A DNA stretch of 64,000 nt from Marilutibacter chinensis (GCF_021725675.1 NZ_JAKJPO010000003.1:1-64000), one strand, 5' to 3'. Counted from the stretch's first letter, positions 46,411 to 57,147 are shown. Notes: generated from the sequence alone by a model not told the origin. Numbers and translations: made by a program.

Positions 46411-49400
46411 CAGACGCTTGCACCCTCGTACTTTCCGCTGAACAGGGCAATTTCCCGCGCGATGGTCTGGTCGAAGCCACTTTGCGTCCGGACGCGCTGA
46501 GACGCTGCTTTCGAGAGCCGCATGAACCGCTCGGGATCCCGGTACAGCGCGAGCATTCCCGCGGCCAGTCCATCGGCATCGTCGGCACCTGCCAGAACGC
46601 CGCACCGCTCGTCGACGAACTCGGGGATGGCGGTGACCGCATTGGTGACGGGCACCAGCCCGGAGGCCATGGCCTCGTCCCGCGACACGCCCTGGGCATC
46701 CATGCGGGTCGGGCAGAGGAAGAGACCGTATTCTCGATGCAGCGCGGCAATCTGAGTCTGTGTCAGGAAACGGCGTTCGATGGAAACGTTCGGCAGGTCG
46801 CGCAGCGGCGCAAGCGTTTCGTCGAACAGCGTGCCGTCGCCCATGAAGCAGAATCGCATATGCTCGAACTCCGGAAACTCCCTGAGCTTGAGCACGGCCT
46901 GCACCGACAGGTCGTTCGCATACTTGGCGCTTTCGTACGGCCTGATGGAGAGGACTCGGCCACGCGCCTCCGCGTCCTTCTCCGCATAGCCGAACAGGTC
47001 TGTATCGATGAAGTTGTGGATGACCTCGTAGGTCCCCCGCGGGATCTCGACTCCGATATCGTCCATTACGTCGCGTGCGAACCACTCCGAGACGAACACG
47101 AGCTTGAGGTTCGGGTGCGGATCTTCGAGGAGACCCTTCCAGAACTTCATCCGTCGCTCGCCGAGCCGGCGCGCGCGGTCGCGCTGCGCATCGTCGTGAT
47201 GGTCGAACTGACGGCGGCTGGCCGACTGGATCTCGGCACCGTGGGCCCAGACGTATATCCGCTTGCTGTCGACGAAATCCCTCAGCACCTCCCACATGCG
47301 TTCGTCCAGGAAATGGACAAGGATCGCCTCGTGATGTCCACCCTCCAGCATCGCGCGTAGGTGTCCTGACTCTCCGTGCACGACATCGACACCTTCGAAC
47401 TCGTAGTAGTCGAGGCCTTCGCTGCCGATGCGGAATACGTCGACGTCCACTCCACGGTTGCGATACTCGACGACACGTCGGTGGACGAATGCGTGCTTGT
47501 AGAGATCGTCGTAGCTAGGATAGTTCTTGGCGAGCACGAGGTATCTACCCGTACTGAGCAGTTCGTCGACTGCTAGCGGCACGTGATCATAGGCGATCTT
47601 GCGAATCGCGATGGCGCCAGGTTTGGAGAAGCGGAATCCGATCCGGACGCGCGCTACCCCTTCCGGGAGCGTCGCCGTCACGTTCATCGCCGACTTGAGG
47701 ATGTGGTGAGATATCTTCTTGCCGGAAGCATCGAGGTAGACAAGAACCAGCTCGACCGCGCTGCTCCCCTGCTCGACCACGAGCTGCATTCTCACGATAT
47801 CGGTGATGCCAAGCTCCTGAGGGGCGTAATCGCCCTTGAGATAGGCGTAGGCATGCTTGCCGACCGGGAGCGATGAAGTGACAAGGCACGCCCCATCGCT
47901 TTCGCTGGCGCGAAGATACTTGTTGGCGGGCGTACCCAGCGCCTTCGCGATATCCACGCCCTTCATCCCGCCGAGTCCCGCTACGCCTTCCAGCGCAACC
48001 GGAGATTGCGACCCATCGACCCGGATCGACTCCGCGCGCGCCAGAAGAGCCTCGATGGAAACACCCGGATCAACATCGAGGTGTGCGCTGACCGCCTCGG
48101 CAACCTCGGCGCGAGCGGCACCGTTCATGCAGTAGCTGAACTCGTCGATACCAAGCCCTGGGAAAGGCAGCGGCGCATCCGCCAATGTAGTGACGCCCCC
48201 GAGCAGCATGACTTCGCGCAACTCGGAGGCCTTGCAGATGCCCGAGCGAAGCGCAATCGACTGCCCGAGCATATATTGCGCCCCATCCGCGCACATTCGC
48301 ACCTGGCCGTCCACGTATTCGAAATGAGCAGCCTTGCCGATGGCCGACTCACCGGAGTAGAACGCCGCATCCGCCAGGTCGCCCAGATAGGCGGGATCGT
48401 AATGGTCGTTCGCATGCAACAGGGCCAGGAATCCGTCCGGAGCAAGCGAATGCAGGGAAATATCAGTGGCCTCGCCCTCGCTAAAGAGGCGAATGCCGTC
48501 GCCGGACGGCGACCGACGGGGAGTGAAACCGCGGCGAATGACCACTGCCAACGTCTTGTGTGGATACTCCTGCAGACGGAAATCCCGGACAGCCTTGTCC
48601 AGCTCCATCTCGTTGCCCGCCATGGCGATTGCCGTGATCCGGACCCGTCCCAGCATCGGTTGATACGACAGGACCTTCCGGGCCAGATATTGCAGACGGC
48701 GCTCATAGGTATGCTCGCGCATGACCTTGCGAAGCGCCGCCAGCTTCATCTTGCGACGCAGAACCGGATCTTCCCGCAACGGCTTGAGGCGACGGACGAT
48801 CTCCGCCGAATCGTCGCTAGACACGACCAGATCGCCGAACAGCAGGCGCAGCCCTCTTGCATAGTTGCTGACGGTGATCGTGCCACTGGCGGCCAGATCG
48901 AATACCCGTCGCGCGAACATCGACTGCGAGCGCTTTACGGTGTTGATGTTCAAGCCATACTCGTATCCCTTGTAGGCGATATCGATCTGGTCAAAGGACA
49001 ACCCTCCAAGAATCAATTCCTGGTAGCGCTCTGGAAATGTGTAGTTCGGATGCTCCTTGCCATGATTGCGATCGTAGATGTCGAGCCCCCCGAGTTCTTC
49101 GGAGGCCCGCACGAGGGCATCGAAATCTCGTTGCCTCATCGGATAGCGTCGGTAGTAGGATCCTGCGAAGCACAGCTTATCGATCCGGGAATACTTTTCC
49201 ACCGGATTATGAGAACGCTGCTCGGTCGCAAAGGGCAGCAGATAGACTCGATCGTGACCAAGCTCGCGTTTGTAATGCTTGATGCAATCGATATCGGTGG
49301 TGAAGACGCAATCCGCCAAGGCGGCTGTGCGAAGGAAAGTTCGGAAGTGGACCGGATCTTCCTTGCTCCAGAAGGCGACCGGGACGCCAATCGTACGGCA

Positions 49401-50201
49401 ATACTCAGTCAGCTCGAGCAGCTTCCCCGATGCGTTCGAGACCTGTCGCTCCCATGCGCCGTCGCGGCCATGCCAAGCCGATTCGACGAAGAGCATGTGA
49501 GGATTGAAGCTGTCGATCTCGGACTTGAACGTGTCGGGATGGAGTTGCTGGAGGTCGCAGCATTCGCGGAACGCCGCGAACGTGAACTCGTCCATGATCG
49601 CCGCAATTCGCAAACCGGAGACTTTTTCCGGCATACGTGCCGCATGCCCTGACATACCACGGACGGCGCCGATACTCTTTTCCATCCCAGCGCCTGCAAC
49701 ACCGTTCGAAGCCGGGCCCAGCCGGGCATGGAAACGCTCGAGCTCCATACGAAGAGCAAGGGGAAACCACTCGTGAGGCACCGCCACGTCCACGACCTGC
49801 TGTTGCCGCTCGGGATCGGCACCGCTCCGGCCACGGGCAATGATCCGAGCGATTCTCACCGGCGCCTTCAACAGGCTACGCCAAGAACGGGCAGCCTCCA
49901 TTACGGTATAGCCAAGCTGCATGGAAGCGCTCTTGCGCAGCTGTTCGAAACCGCTCTCCATCGACTGCACCAGCTGCACCGCCCAGCGCAGCATGTCCTC
50001 AGCCCGGTCGGCGCGAACCGAGGCCTCCTCCAGCTCCCGCTTGAGCCGGCGTTGGACCTGGTCGAGCTCCCGAGTCTGAGCGACGAGCTCCTGCGTACGC
50101 TTGTGCAGGACGTCGAGCTGCGTCCTGTCCTCCCGCCGCCGGACGGTCTCGACAGCGGAAGAAGCGTGTCCGGGCTGTTCTTCTTGGCTCATATTCTTCA
50201 A
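46410..50201 (-). CDS. Giant multidomain glycosyltransferase (CgeB-like + GT4)
   Basis: A 1263-aa protein. An N-terminal coiled coil (about residues 25-80, QELVAQTRELDQVQRRLKRE) is followed by a CgeB/DUF3880-like GT-B region (about 193-470: IDSFNPHMLFVESAWHG, AFWSKEDPVHF, GYEYGLNINTVKRSQSM). Then come a weak GT2-like segment (about 518-700, ITAIAMAGNEMELDKAV), a beta-rich module (about 740-870), and a C-terminal GT4 domain (about 885-1255: ILVHFLDERMW, VIHNFIDTDLFGY, LCPTRMDAQGVSRDEAMASG). It may build or cap a glycan by two transferase activities. It is the first gene of a tightly coupled leftward operon, 35 bases after wecC. Confidence 0.8.
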   Translation of the reverse strand: MKNMSQEEQPGHASSAVETVRRREDRTQLDVLHKRTQELVAQTRELDQVQRRLKRELEEASVRADRAEDMLRWAVQLVQSMESGFEQLRKSASMQLGYTVMEAARSWRSLLKAPVRIARIIARGRSGADPERQQQVVDVAVPHEWFPLALRMELERFHARLGPASNGVAGAGMEKSIGAVRGMSGHAARMPEKVSGLRIAAIMDEFTFAAFRECCDLQQLHPDTFKSEIDSFNPHMLFVESAWHGRDGAWERQVSNASGKLLELTEYCRTIGVPVAFWSKEDPVHFRTFLRTAALADCVFTTDIDCIKHYKRELGHDRVYLLPFATEQRSHNPVEKYSRIDKLCFAGSYYRRYPMRQRDFDALVRASEELGGLDIYDRNHGKEHPNYTFPERYQELILGGLSFDQIDIAYKGYEYGLNINTVKRSQSMFARRVFDLAASGTITVSNYARGLRLLFGDLVVSSDDSAEIVRRLKPLREDPVLRRKMKLAALRKVMREHTYERRLQYLARKVLSYQPMLGRVRITAIAMAGNEMELDKAVRDFRLQEYPHKTLAVVIRRGFTPRRSPSGDGIRLFSEGEATDISLHSLAPDGFLALLHANDHYDPAYLGDLADAAFYSGESAIGKAAHFEYVDGQVRMCADGAQYMLGQSIALRSGICKASELREVMLLGGVTTLADAPLPFPGLGIDEFSYCMNGAARAEVAEAVSAHLDVDPGVSIEALLARAESIRVDGSQSPVALEGVAGLGGMKGVDIAKALGTPANKYLRASESDGACLVTSSLPVGKHAYAYLKGDYAPQELGITDIVRMQLVVEQGSSAVELVLVYLDASGKKISHHILKSAMNVTATLPEGVARVRIGFRFSKPGAIAIRKIAYDHVPLAVDELLSTGRYLVLAKNYPSYDDLYKHAFVHRRVVEYRNRGVDVDVFRIGSEGLDYYEFEGVDVVHGESGHLRAMLEGGHHEAILVHFLDERMWEVLRDFVDSKRIYVWAHGAEIQSASRRQFDHHDDAQRDRARRLGERRMKFWKGLLEDPHPNLKLVFVSEWFARDVMDDIGVEIPRGTYEVIHNFIDTDLFGYAEKDAEARGRVLSIRPYESAKYANDLSVQAVLKLREFPEFEHMRFCFMGDGTLFDETLAPLRDLPNVSIERRFLTQTQIAALHREYGLFLCPTRMDAQGVSRDEAMASGLVPVTNAVTAIPEFVDERCGVLAGADDADGLAAGMLALYRDPERFMRLSKAASQRVRTQSGFDQTIAREIALFSGKYEGASV

Positions 50202-50236
50202 CAGTTGGCGGTGTAGTCGACGCTAGGCATGGACAT

Positions 50237-51505
50237 TCAACGCCAGAAACCAACAGGGTCTAGGATCAGCTTTCCACTCGGCGCAGGGAACGCCTTGAAC
50301 GCACTGTGCGGGACAAGGACGACGATCATGTCCGCGCTCTGGAGTACGGATTCGGTGGATTCGAACACGAGTCCCAAGCGGGCAGCTTCGTCCTTTCCGA
50401 GAGCTTCGGCAAACGGATCGCAACAGACCACCTTGCCTGGATACCTATTCGACAACGAAGCAGCGATCGACAGTGCCGGGCTTTCGCGGAAATCATCGAC
50501 ATCAGGTTTGTAGGTGAGTCCAAGGCAGGCGATCTTTTCCACAGCACCGTTCTCGCAGTGCCTATCCACCTGTGCGAGCACGTGCTCGGGCTTGGCATCG
50601 TTGACAGTCCGGGCCATGCGAATCAGACGCGCGGTTTCCGGCGCACTGGAGACGATGAACCATGGATCCACGGCGATGCAGTGACCGCCCACTCCCGCGC
50701 CAGGATTGAGGATGGAGACACGTGGGTGCCGATTGGCGAACTCGATAACTTTCCAGACATCCACATCGAGGGATTCACAGATCATCGACAGCTCGTTGGC
50801 AAATGCGATGTTCACGTCGCGGAACGAGTTTTCGGTCAGCTTCACCATTTCGGCGGTACGATCTGTGGTGAAATGACAGACGCCGCGAACGAAACGGCGA
50901 TAGAGGGCGCCCGCGCGCTCAGCGCAGCGGGGCGACATGCCACCGATGATCCGATCGTTCTCGACCAGCTCCTTGAGCATCTGCCCTGGAATGATCCGCT
51001 CAGGACAGTACGCGATGCATACGTCAGCCTCGTCTCCAGACTCATGCGGAAACTTGAGGTCCGGGCGTAGCTCTGCGAGGAGCTTTGACAGCATACCGGT
51101 GGTACCAACCGGGGAAGTCGACTCAAGGATGATCAGACAACCTGGACGCAGAGTTGGAGCAATCGAACGCCCGGCCGCCTGCACGTACGAAACGTCAGGG
51201 CTCCGGTTCTCGTCATGTCCGACTGGCGTAGGAACGGCAATGATGTAAGCATCGGTCTCGACCGGGCTCATTGTGGCGGTCAGCAGTCCGCTTCCAACAC
51301 AGCGCTCGACTAGTTCATCGAGATTGCCTTCCTCGATATGAGCACGCCCCCCATTGACGGCCTCGACCGCGCGGGCACTGATATCAACACCAATCGTCTT
51401 GAGGCCGGTGGATGCGAACATGGCGGCGGTGGGTAGCCCAATGTAACCGAGTCCTATGACGGACAGGGACTGGATCGGGTTGTCGCTGACTTCAGTATTG
51501 AGCAT
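50237..51505 (-). CDS. wecC: UDP-N-acetyl-D-mannosaminuronate dehydrogenase
   Basis: NAD-dependent UDP-ManNAc 6-dehydrogenase producing UDP-ManNAcA, acting after WecB. The 422-aa protein has the NAD fold SVIGLGYIGLPTAAMFA, LESTSPVGTTG, KLTENSFRDVNIAFANELS with the catalytic Lys, the nucleophile Cys in GAGVGGHCIAVDPWF and the C-terminal UDP-binding LGLTYKPDVDDFRESPA. It may instead accept UDP-GlcNAc (WbpA-like), but the presence of WecB favours ManNAcA. It is transcribed leftward together with the glycosyltransferases. Confidence 0.93.
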   Translation of the reverse strand: MLNTEVSDNPIQSLSVIGLGYIGLPTAAMFASTGLKTIGVDISARAVEAVNGGRAHIEEGNLDELVERCVGSGLLTATMSPVETDAYIIAVPTPVGHDENRSPDVSYVQAAGRSIAPTLRPGCLIILESTSPVGTTGMLSKLLAELRPDLKFPHESGDEADVCIAYCPERIIPGQMLKELVENDRIIGGMSPRCAERAGALYRRFVRGVCHFTTDRTAEMVKLTENSFRDVNIAFANELSMICESLDVDVWKVIEFANRHPRVSILNPGAGVGGHCIAVDPWFIVSSAPETARLIRMARTVNDAKPEHVLAQVDRHCENGAVEKIACLGLTYKPDVDDFRESPALSIAASLSNRYPGKVVCCDPFAEALGKDEAARLGLVFESTESVLQSADMIVVLVPHSAFKAFPAPSGKLILDPVGFWR

Positions 51506-51523
51506 GCTATGTTCTCTTTGAGT

Positions 51524-51826
51524 CTAATGCGTTCTTGATGATTTCTTCGTACCTCCGGACAAGCGAAGGTCACTCTTGGACTTCCACCACATCGCGGCCG
51601 GAAGCAAGGTATTGTCGTCCGTCCGGTCGCCTTCGGCGATTCGGCTGAAACAAAGTCCTAGTTCACTGGTATCGCTCGGAAAGACAAATCCCGCATCAGC
51701 CCGCCCCAGCCAAGCCATAATGGAGTCTCCATCCGGCCTGGCGGTAATGCCGGCCAGGCACATCCATCGTAGTGGATAGAATGACGAAGTGGGCTGAAAC
51801 TCGTGCGCAAGCAGCAGAGTCTTCAC
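51524..51826 (-). CDS. Possible small ORF between wzt and wecC
   Basis: A 100-residue frame beginning with GTG at 51826 (KTLLLAHEFQPTSSFYPLRW) and containing DTSELGLCFSRIAEGDRTDD and LLPAAMWWKSKSDL. The composition is protein-like and an SD-like GGAGA precedes it, but no family was recognised. It occupies most of the 373-base gap between wzt and wecC. It could be a real small gene or the remnant of a larger one; nothing else was seen in this gap. Confidence 0.3.
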   Translation of the reverse strand: MKTLLLAHEFQPTSSFYPLRWMCLAGITARPDGDSIMAWLGRADAGFVFPSDTSELGLCFSRIAEGDRTDDNTLLPAAMWWKSKSDLRLSGGTKKSSRTH

Positions 51827-51878
51827 TCACACGGTCTCCGCACCGTTGGCAACGGCACCAATCGCTCGGCAGCACAGC

Positions 51879-52625
51879 CTAACCACGGCACAGCCTGCGA
51901 TACTCCATGATTGCCTCGATGACGCCTCCGGAGAAGGCTACCCGCCCCTGCTCCAGCACAACCCCTTTATTGCATACACGCCTCGCGATCTCGAGGTTGT
52001 GCGTCGCCAAGATGACAATGCGGCTGCCTCTCACGCGGTCGTTCATTCTCGCCCGGGCCTTACGAATGAACTGCATATCACCGGCCCCCAGCCATTCGTC
52101 CAGCAAGATGATGTCCTGATCCACTGCTGTAGACACGGCAAACCCCAGTCGCATCCGTTGCCCCGCGGAAAGCGTATACAGCCGGTGCTGGGCCACCTCC
52201 GCCAAGCCGGAGAAATCGAGGACCTGGCCGGTCACCTCTTTTATCTGCTCCAAGGACAGACCCATCGCTGTACCCCGAAGCAGAATATTTTCCTCTACGG
52301 TGGCCTGACCGTTGAATCCAAGAGAAATATTCAGCAATGCCTGCCGCTTGCCATGGACTTCCAGGCAGCCTGTAGTCGGCTGATAGGCACCCGTCAAGAC
52401 CTTCAGCAAGGACGATTTCCCTGCTCCATTGCGTCCGATCAGAGCCACCCGATCACCATCAATCGCATCGAAGCTGACGTCAGCAAGTATCTGGCGGTAC
52501 ACCCGATGTGGCCGCGCCATCGAAGCATTTACCAACGTCTGCCACCAGGAGCCGCTTTCGCGTGCACCTTGGACGTAGTGAGGGATGGTCAGTCCGACAG
52601 ATCTTGCACTCAGGCCGATAGCCAT
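51879..52625 (-). CDS. wzt: Polysaccharide ABC transporter ATP-binding protein (Wzt/KpsT-like)
   Basis: ATPase that energises export of a lipid-linked polysaccharide. The 248 aa have Walker A IGRNGAGKSSLLKV (about residue 65), signature LSAGQRMRLGFA, Walker B IILLDEWLGAGD and the H-loop ATHNLEIA, all typical of the polysaccharide subfamily (TagH/Wzt/KpsT). It lacks the C-terminal carbohydrate-binding domain of O9a-type Wzt, so substrate recognition is KpsT-like. It begins nine bases after the wzm stop. Confidence 0.92.
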   Translation of the reverse strand: MAIGLSARSVGLTIPHYVQGARESGSWWQTLVNASMARPHRVYRQILADVSFDAIDGDRVALIGRNGAGKSSLLKVLTGAYQPTTGCLEVHGKRQALLNISLGFNGQATVEENILLRGTAMGLSLEQIKEVTGQVLDFSGLAEVAQHRLYTLSAGQRMRLGFAVSTAVDQDIILLDEWLGAGDMQFIRKARARMNDRVRGSRIVILATHNLEIARRVCNKGVVLEQGRVAFSGGVIEAIMEYRRLCRG

Positions 52626-52634
52626 TGCGATGCC

Positions 52635-53423
52635 TCAGAGCCAGAGGGGGATGAAGCGGGAATACCGCGAATAGACGACGGCGGCTGCGCCCCAACCAAA
52701 TAGTGTCAGTGCGGCCACCGCAACCAGACTATGCACTTCAGGGAAGTGCCCAAGGATCGGAGCACGAACGAACTCAATCAGATGGAAGAACGGATTGAAA
52801 CGCACCACCATTCCACGAATGCTGTCCGGGGGCACCAGAGATGCATCCCAGATGATGGGCGTCAGCAAGAAACCGAAGATCAGTCCTGTACTGATCAACT
52901 CACGAGTATCTCGATACCGTGCTCCGACGAGCGCCACCAGCATCGCCATCCACAGCACATTGAGCACGTAGATGGGCACCGTAATCAACAGCAAGGGGAT
53001 TGCTTTGAGCTCCACCAGCGGATCGACAAGAAACACCACCAGCAAGACAAGAAAGCCGACTGCCATGTAGAGCGACGACCTGGCAAATACCCTCAGCACG
53101 TAATCCGTGAACCGGACGCGCCCATCCATGATGAAGGCTTGGTGCACTGTGAAAACATCTGCCGATTCGGTCACTGACTGGATCGCAAACCGCCACAATA
53201 CGTAGCCCACACCCAGATGCGGCACGAAATACCAAGGATCCCTCCCTACTATCACGGCATACAAATTGCCGAGTCCAAGAATATAGGCCACCGGAGGCAG
53301 GACCAGCCAGAGAATCCCCAAGCGAGTGCGGCGATACTTGGTAACGACGTCCAGCCACACCGCATAAGCCCAGAATGCGCGATGGCTGAAGCTCCCGCGA
53401 AAATCGGAGATCAGCCTGTTCAC
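52635..53423 (-). CDS. wzm: Polysaccharide ABC transporter permease (Wzm/KpsM-like)
   Basis: Inner-membrane ABC-2 permease forming the channel with Wzt. The 262-aa product has the family start HRAFWAYAVWLDVVTKYRRTRLGILW and six hydrophobic segments, for example VLRVFARSSLYMAVGFLVLLVVF and LISTGLIFGFLLTPIIWDAS. The conserved FNPFFHLIEFVRAPILG follows near the end. No upstream ATG suits; the GTG at 53423 gives the normal length and overlaps the stop of the upstream cystathionine gene as GTGA, supporting translational coupling. Confidence 0.88.
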   Translation of the reverse strand: MNRLISDFRGSFSHRAFWAYAVWLDVVTKYRRTRLGILWLVLPPVAYILGLGNLYAVIVGRDPWYFVPHLGVGYVLWRFAIQSVTESADVFTVHQAFIMDGRVRFTDYVLRVFARSSLYMAVGFLVLLVVFLVDPLVELKAIPLLLITVPIYVLNVLWMAMLVALVGARYRDTRELISTGLIFGFLLTPIIWDASLVPPDSIRGMVVRFNPFFHLIEFVRAPILGHFPEVHSLVAVAALTLFGWGAAAVVYSRYSRFIPLWL

Positions 53424-54625
53424 AGGGGGGAGGCTGCCGGCGTGGAGTTCTGCAGAGCGACACCGATGTCGGCGATAAGATCGCCGAGATCCTCCACACC
53501 GACACTCAACCGCACCAGCCCGTCGCTCAAACCCAGGCGCTCGCGGCGTTCCTGCGGCACCGAGGCGTGGGTCATGATCACCGGGTGGTTGACCAGGCTC
53601 TCGACTCCGCCGAGGGACTCGGCCAGGGCGAACAGCTCGGTACGCTCGCAGAAGCGCCTGGCCGCTTCCACGCCGCCCTTGAGCACTATGCTGATCATGC
53701 CGCCGAAGCCATCCATCTGGCGCTTCGCCAGCGCGTGCTGCGGGTGCGAGGCCAGGCCCGGGTAGATGACCTTGTCGATCGCGGGATGGCTTTCCAGCCA
53801 CTGCGCCAGCGCCAGCGCGTTGTCGCAGTGTGCCTTCATCCGCAGGTGCAGGGTCTTCAGGCCGCGCAGGGCGAGGAAGCTGTCGAACGGCCCCTGCACG
53901 GCGCCGACCGAGTTCTGCAGGAAGGCCATCTGCTCGGCCAGCTCAACGTTGTCGCCGACCACAGCGATGCCGCCGACCATGTCCGAGTGACCGTTGAGAT
54001 ACTTGGTCGCCGAGTGCATCACGATGTCGGCGCCCAGCTCGAACGGGCGCTGCACGATCGGCGAGCAGAAGGTGTTGTCGACCACCACCAGCAGGCCGTG
54101 GCGGTGGGCGACCGCGGCGATCTGCTCGATGTCGACCAGCTTCAGCATCGGGTTGGTCGGGCTCTCGATCCAGACCATCCGGGTCTCGGGACGGATCGCC
54201 GCCTCGAACGCGGCGGCGTCGCTGAGATCGACCCAGCTGACCTCCAGCCCGGCGCTGCGGCGACGCACACGCTCGAACAGGCGGTAGGTGCCGCCGTAGA
54301 CGTCGTCCATCGCGACGACGTGGCTGCCGGCGTCAAGCAGCTCCAGGATCGTCGAGGTCGCGGCCATGCCGGAGCCGAACGCGAAGCCGCGGCTGCCGCC
54401 TTCCAGCGCCGCGACGCAGCGCTCGTAGGCGAAGCGGGTCGGATTGTGGGTGCGCGAATACTCGAAACCCTGATGCTCGCCAGGGCTGGCCTGTACATAG
54501 GTCGAGGTTGCGTAGATCGGCGTCATCACCGCGCCGGTGCTCGGATCGGGCGCCTGCCCTGCGTGGATCGCAAGGGTGCCCAGACCGGGCCTGCGCGCTT
54601 CGCCGTCCGGATGTCGTTGTGTCAT
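53420..54625 (-). CDS. metB: Cystathionine gamma-synthase/gamma-lyase
   Basis: PLP enzyme of the Cys/Met metabolism family (401 aa). Signatures include AIHAGQAPDPSTGAVMTPIY, the phosphate/PLP loop FGSGMAATSTI, VVDNTFCSPIVQRPFELGAD and the Schiff-base Lys in HSATKYLNGHSD. Pairing with a cystathionine beta-synthase upstream suggests gamma-lyase activity in reverse transsulfuration, but gamma-synthase activity cannot be excluded from sequence. ATG 54625 is chosen; the stop overlaps the wzm GTG start, which is unusual for unrelated functions. Confidence 0.9.
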   Translation of the reverse strand: MTQRHPDGEARRPGLGTLAIHAGQAPDPSTGAVMTPIYATSTYVQASPGEHQGFEYSRTHNPTRFAYERCVAALEGGSRGFAFGSGMAATSTILELLDAGSHVVAMDDVYGGTYRLFERVRRRSAGLEVSWVDLSDAAAFEAAIRPETRMVWIESPTNPMLKLVDIEQIAAVAHRHGLLVVVDNTFCSPIVQRPFELGADIVMHSATKYLNGHSDMVGGIAVVGDNVELAEQMAFLQNSVGAVQGPFDSFLALRGLKTLHLRMKAHCDNALALAQWLESHPAIDKVIYPGLASHPQHALAKRQMDGFGGMISIVLKGGVEAARRFCERTELFALAESLGGVESLVNHPVIMTHASVPQERRERLGLSDGLVRLSVGVEDLGDLIADIGVALQNSTPAASPL

Positions 54626-54785
54626 TGCCTGTTCCCGCTGCGGGGCCATGCCCGCGGGCACGGCGACCGCTAAGTTTACCTCGACCATCCGCACATAGGC
54701 ACCCGCCGGAACGCTGGTATTCAGCTATCCCTGGGCGCCAAATGTGATGTCAACGACATGTGAATTCCGCGCCTGCAACGCCCGC

Positions 54786-56162
<1,377 letters not shown>

Positions 56163-56536
56163 GCGGTCGCCCGGTCTCCTGAAGCCGCTTGGCTGCGGCG
56201 GATCGGGCAATTCTAACCGGCCCGCCTGCGGGACCGCCGCCCTCCCCCTGACGCCACCATCCGGCGTGATCCCCGCGGCGACCGCCCGGCGGCGGGCTTG
56301 CGGCGACGGGCTCGTCGGGGATCAGGCCGGACAGCCGCCGCGGGGGGGAATGGCGCCGCCGGGGGGGCCGGGTGTGGTCGGGGGGTGCGCTGGCGCCCCC
56401 CCCGCCCGGGGCGCCCCCCCGCCCCGCCCCGGCGGCTCCGGGTTCTGGACGGAGGTGCCGACGAGGAGGCCCCGCCGTCCGGAAAAACATGCTCGACAAT
56501 GCTCCTGCGGAGCGGCCCCGGGCAGAGCCCCGGGCA
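56163..56536. other. Intergenic region with dense G/C homopolymers
   Basis: No gene. The part from about 56335 to 56440 is unusual: runs of six to eight G or C alternate, for example at 56340-56347, 56360-56366, 56398-56404 and 56413-56419. It sits upstream of cbs and downstream of the YdcH-like gene. It may form G-quadruplex-like or other structures, or be a spot of low sequencing accuracy. Confidence 0.6.
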
Positions 56537-56752
56537 TCAATGCTGGGCGTCGTACATCCGCAGCAACCGGTCCTTGGCCGCGAGTTTCTCGCGCTTCATC
56601 TGGTTCAGGGTGACGTCGTCGATCGGCAGTACGCCGAGTTCGGCGTCGGTCACCTTCTTGTCCAGCAACCGGTGGCGCTGGTAGAGCTGCTTGAATTCGG
56701 GATTGGCCTTCATCAGCGCCTCGATCTCGGGCTGCGGCTGTTCTTCGAACAT
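56537..56752 (-). CDS. DUF465 (YdcH-like) small protein
   Basis: Small cytosolic helical protein (71 aa) of unknown function, DUF465/YdcH family. Sequence: FEEQPQPEIEALMKANPEF, then LYQRHRLLDKKVTDAELG and MKREKLAAKDRLLRM, a helical hairpin typical of the family. A near-perfect SD (AAGGAGGT on the coding strand, 56757-56764) sets the ATG at 56752. It is far shorter than the longest open frame, whose extension is GC-shadow sequence. Confidence 0.88.
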   Translation of the reverse strand: MFEEQPQPEIEALMKANPEFKQLYQRHRLLDKKVTDAELGVLPIDDVTLNQMKREKLAAKDRLLRMYDAQH

Positions 56753-57147
56753 GGAAACCTCCTTCAGCAATGTGGGGAAAACGTCCGGCCGGGGGGCCGG
56801 GCTGTCAGGGAGGGCCTGCAAACGAGAACGCCCCGGCCGGGGGCCGAGGCGCAACGAGCAGGTCGACGATGTGGCCAGGCTGGGGACGGATCAGGATGAC
56901 TCCTGTCCGGGCGCCGCGTCCGCACGTCCCGACCACGGCCCTGATGGCGGCGGCGGGGAGGGACGGAGATGGCGTCTGCTTCATCGGGCCGGGCTCTGCA
57001 CCAAGCGGATGGAAGCCGCTTGGGTATATGACCCTACTCTTCGCCGCCGCCTCCGGCAAGAGCGCCCGGATGAACGGGACACGGCGCCCGGCAATCGCCC
57101 CGCGCACCCACGGAACCAGACGTAAGCAATTGTTTCAACGGCGACTT
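56753..57147. other. Intergenic region without recognised feature
   Basis: About 395 GC-rich bases with several G runs, between the YdcH-like gene and the OmpA-like gene. Apart from the YdcH ribosome-binding site at its left edge I see no gene, RNA or terminator. Confidence 0.45.
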
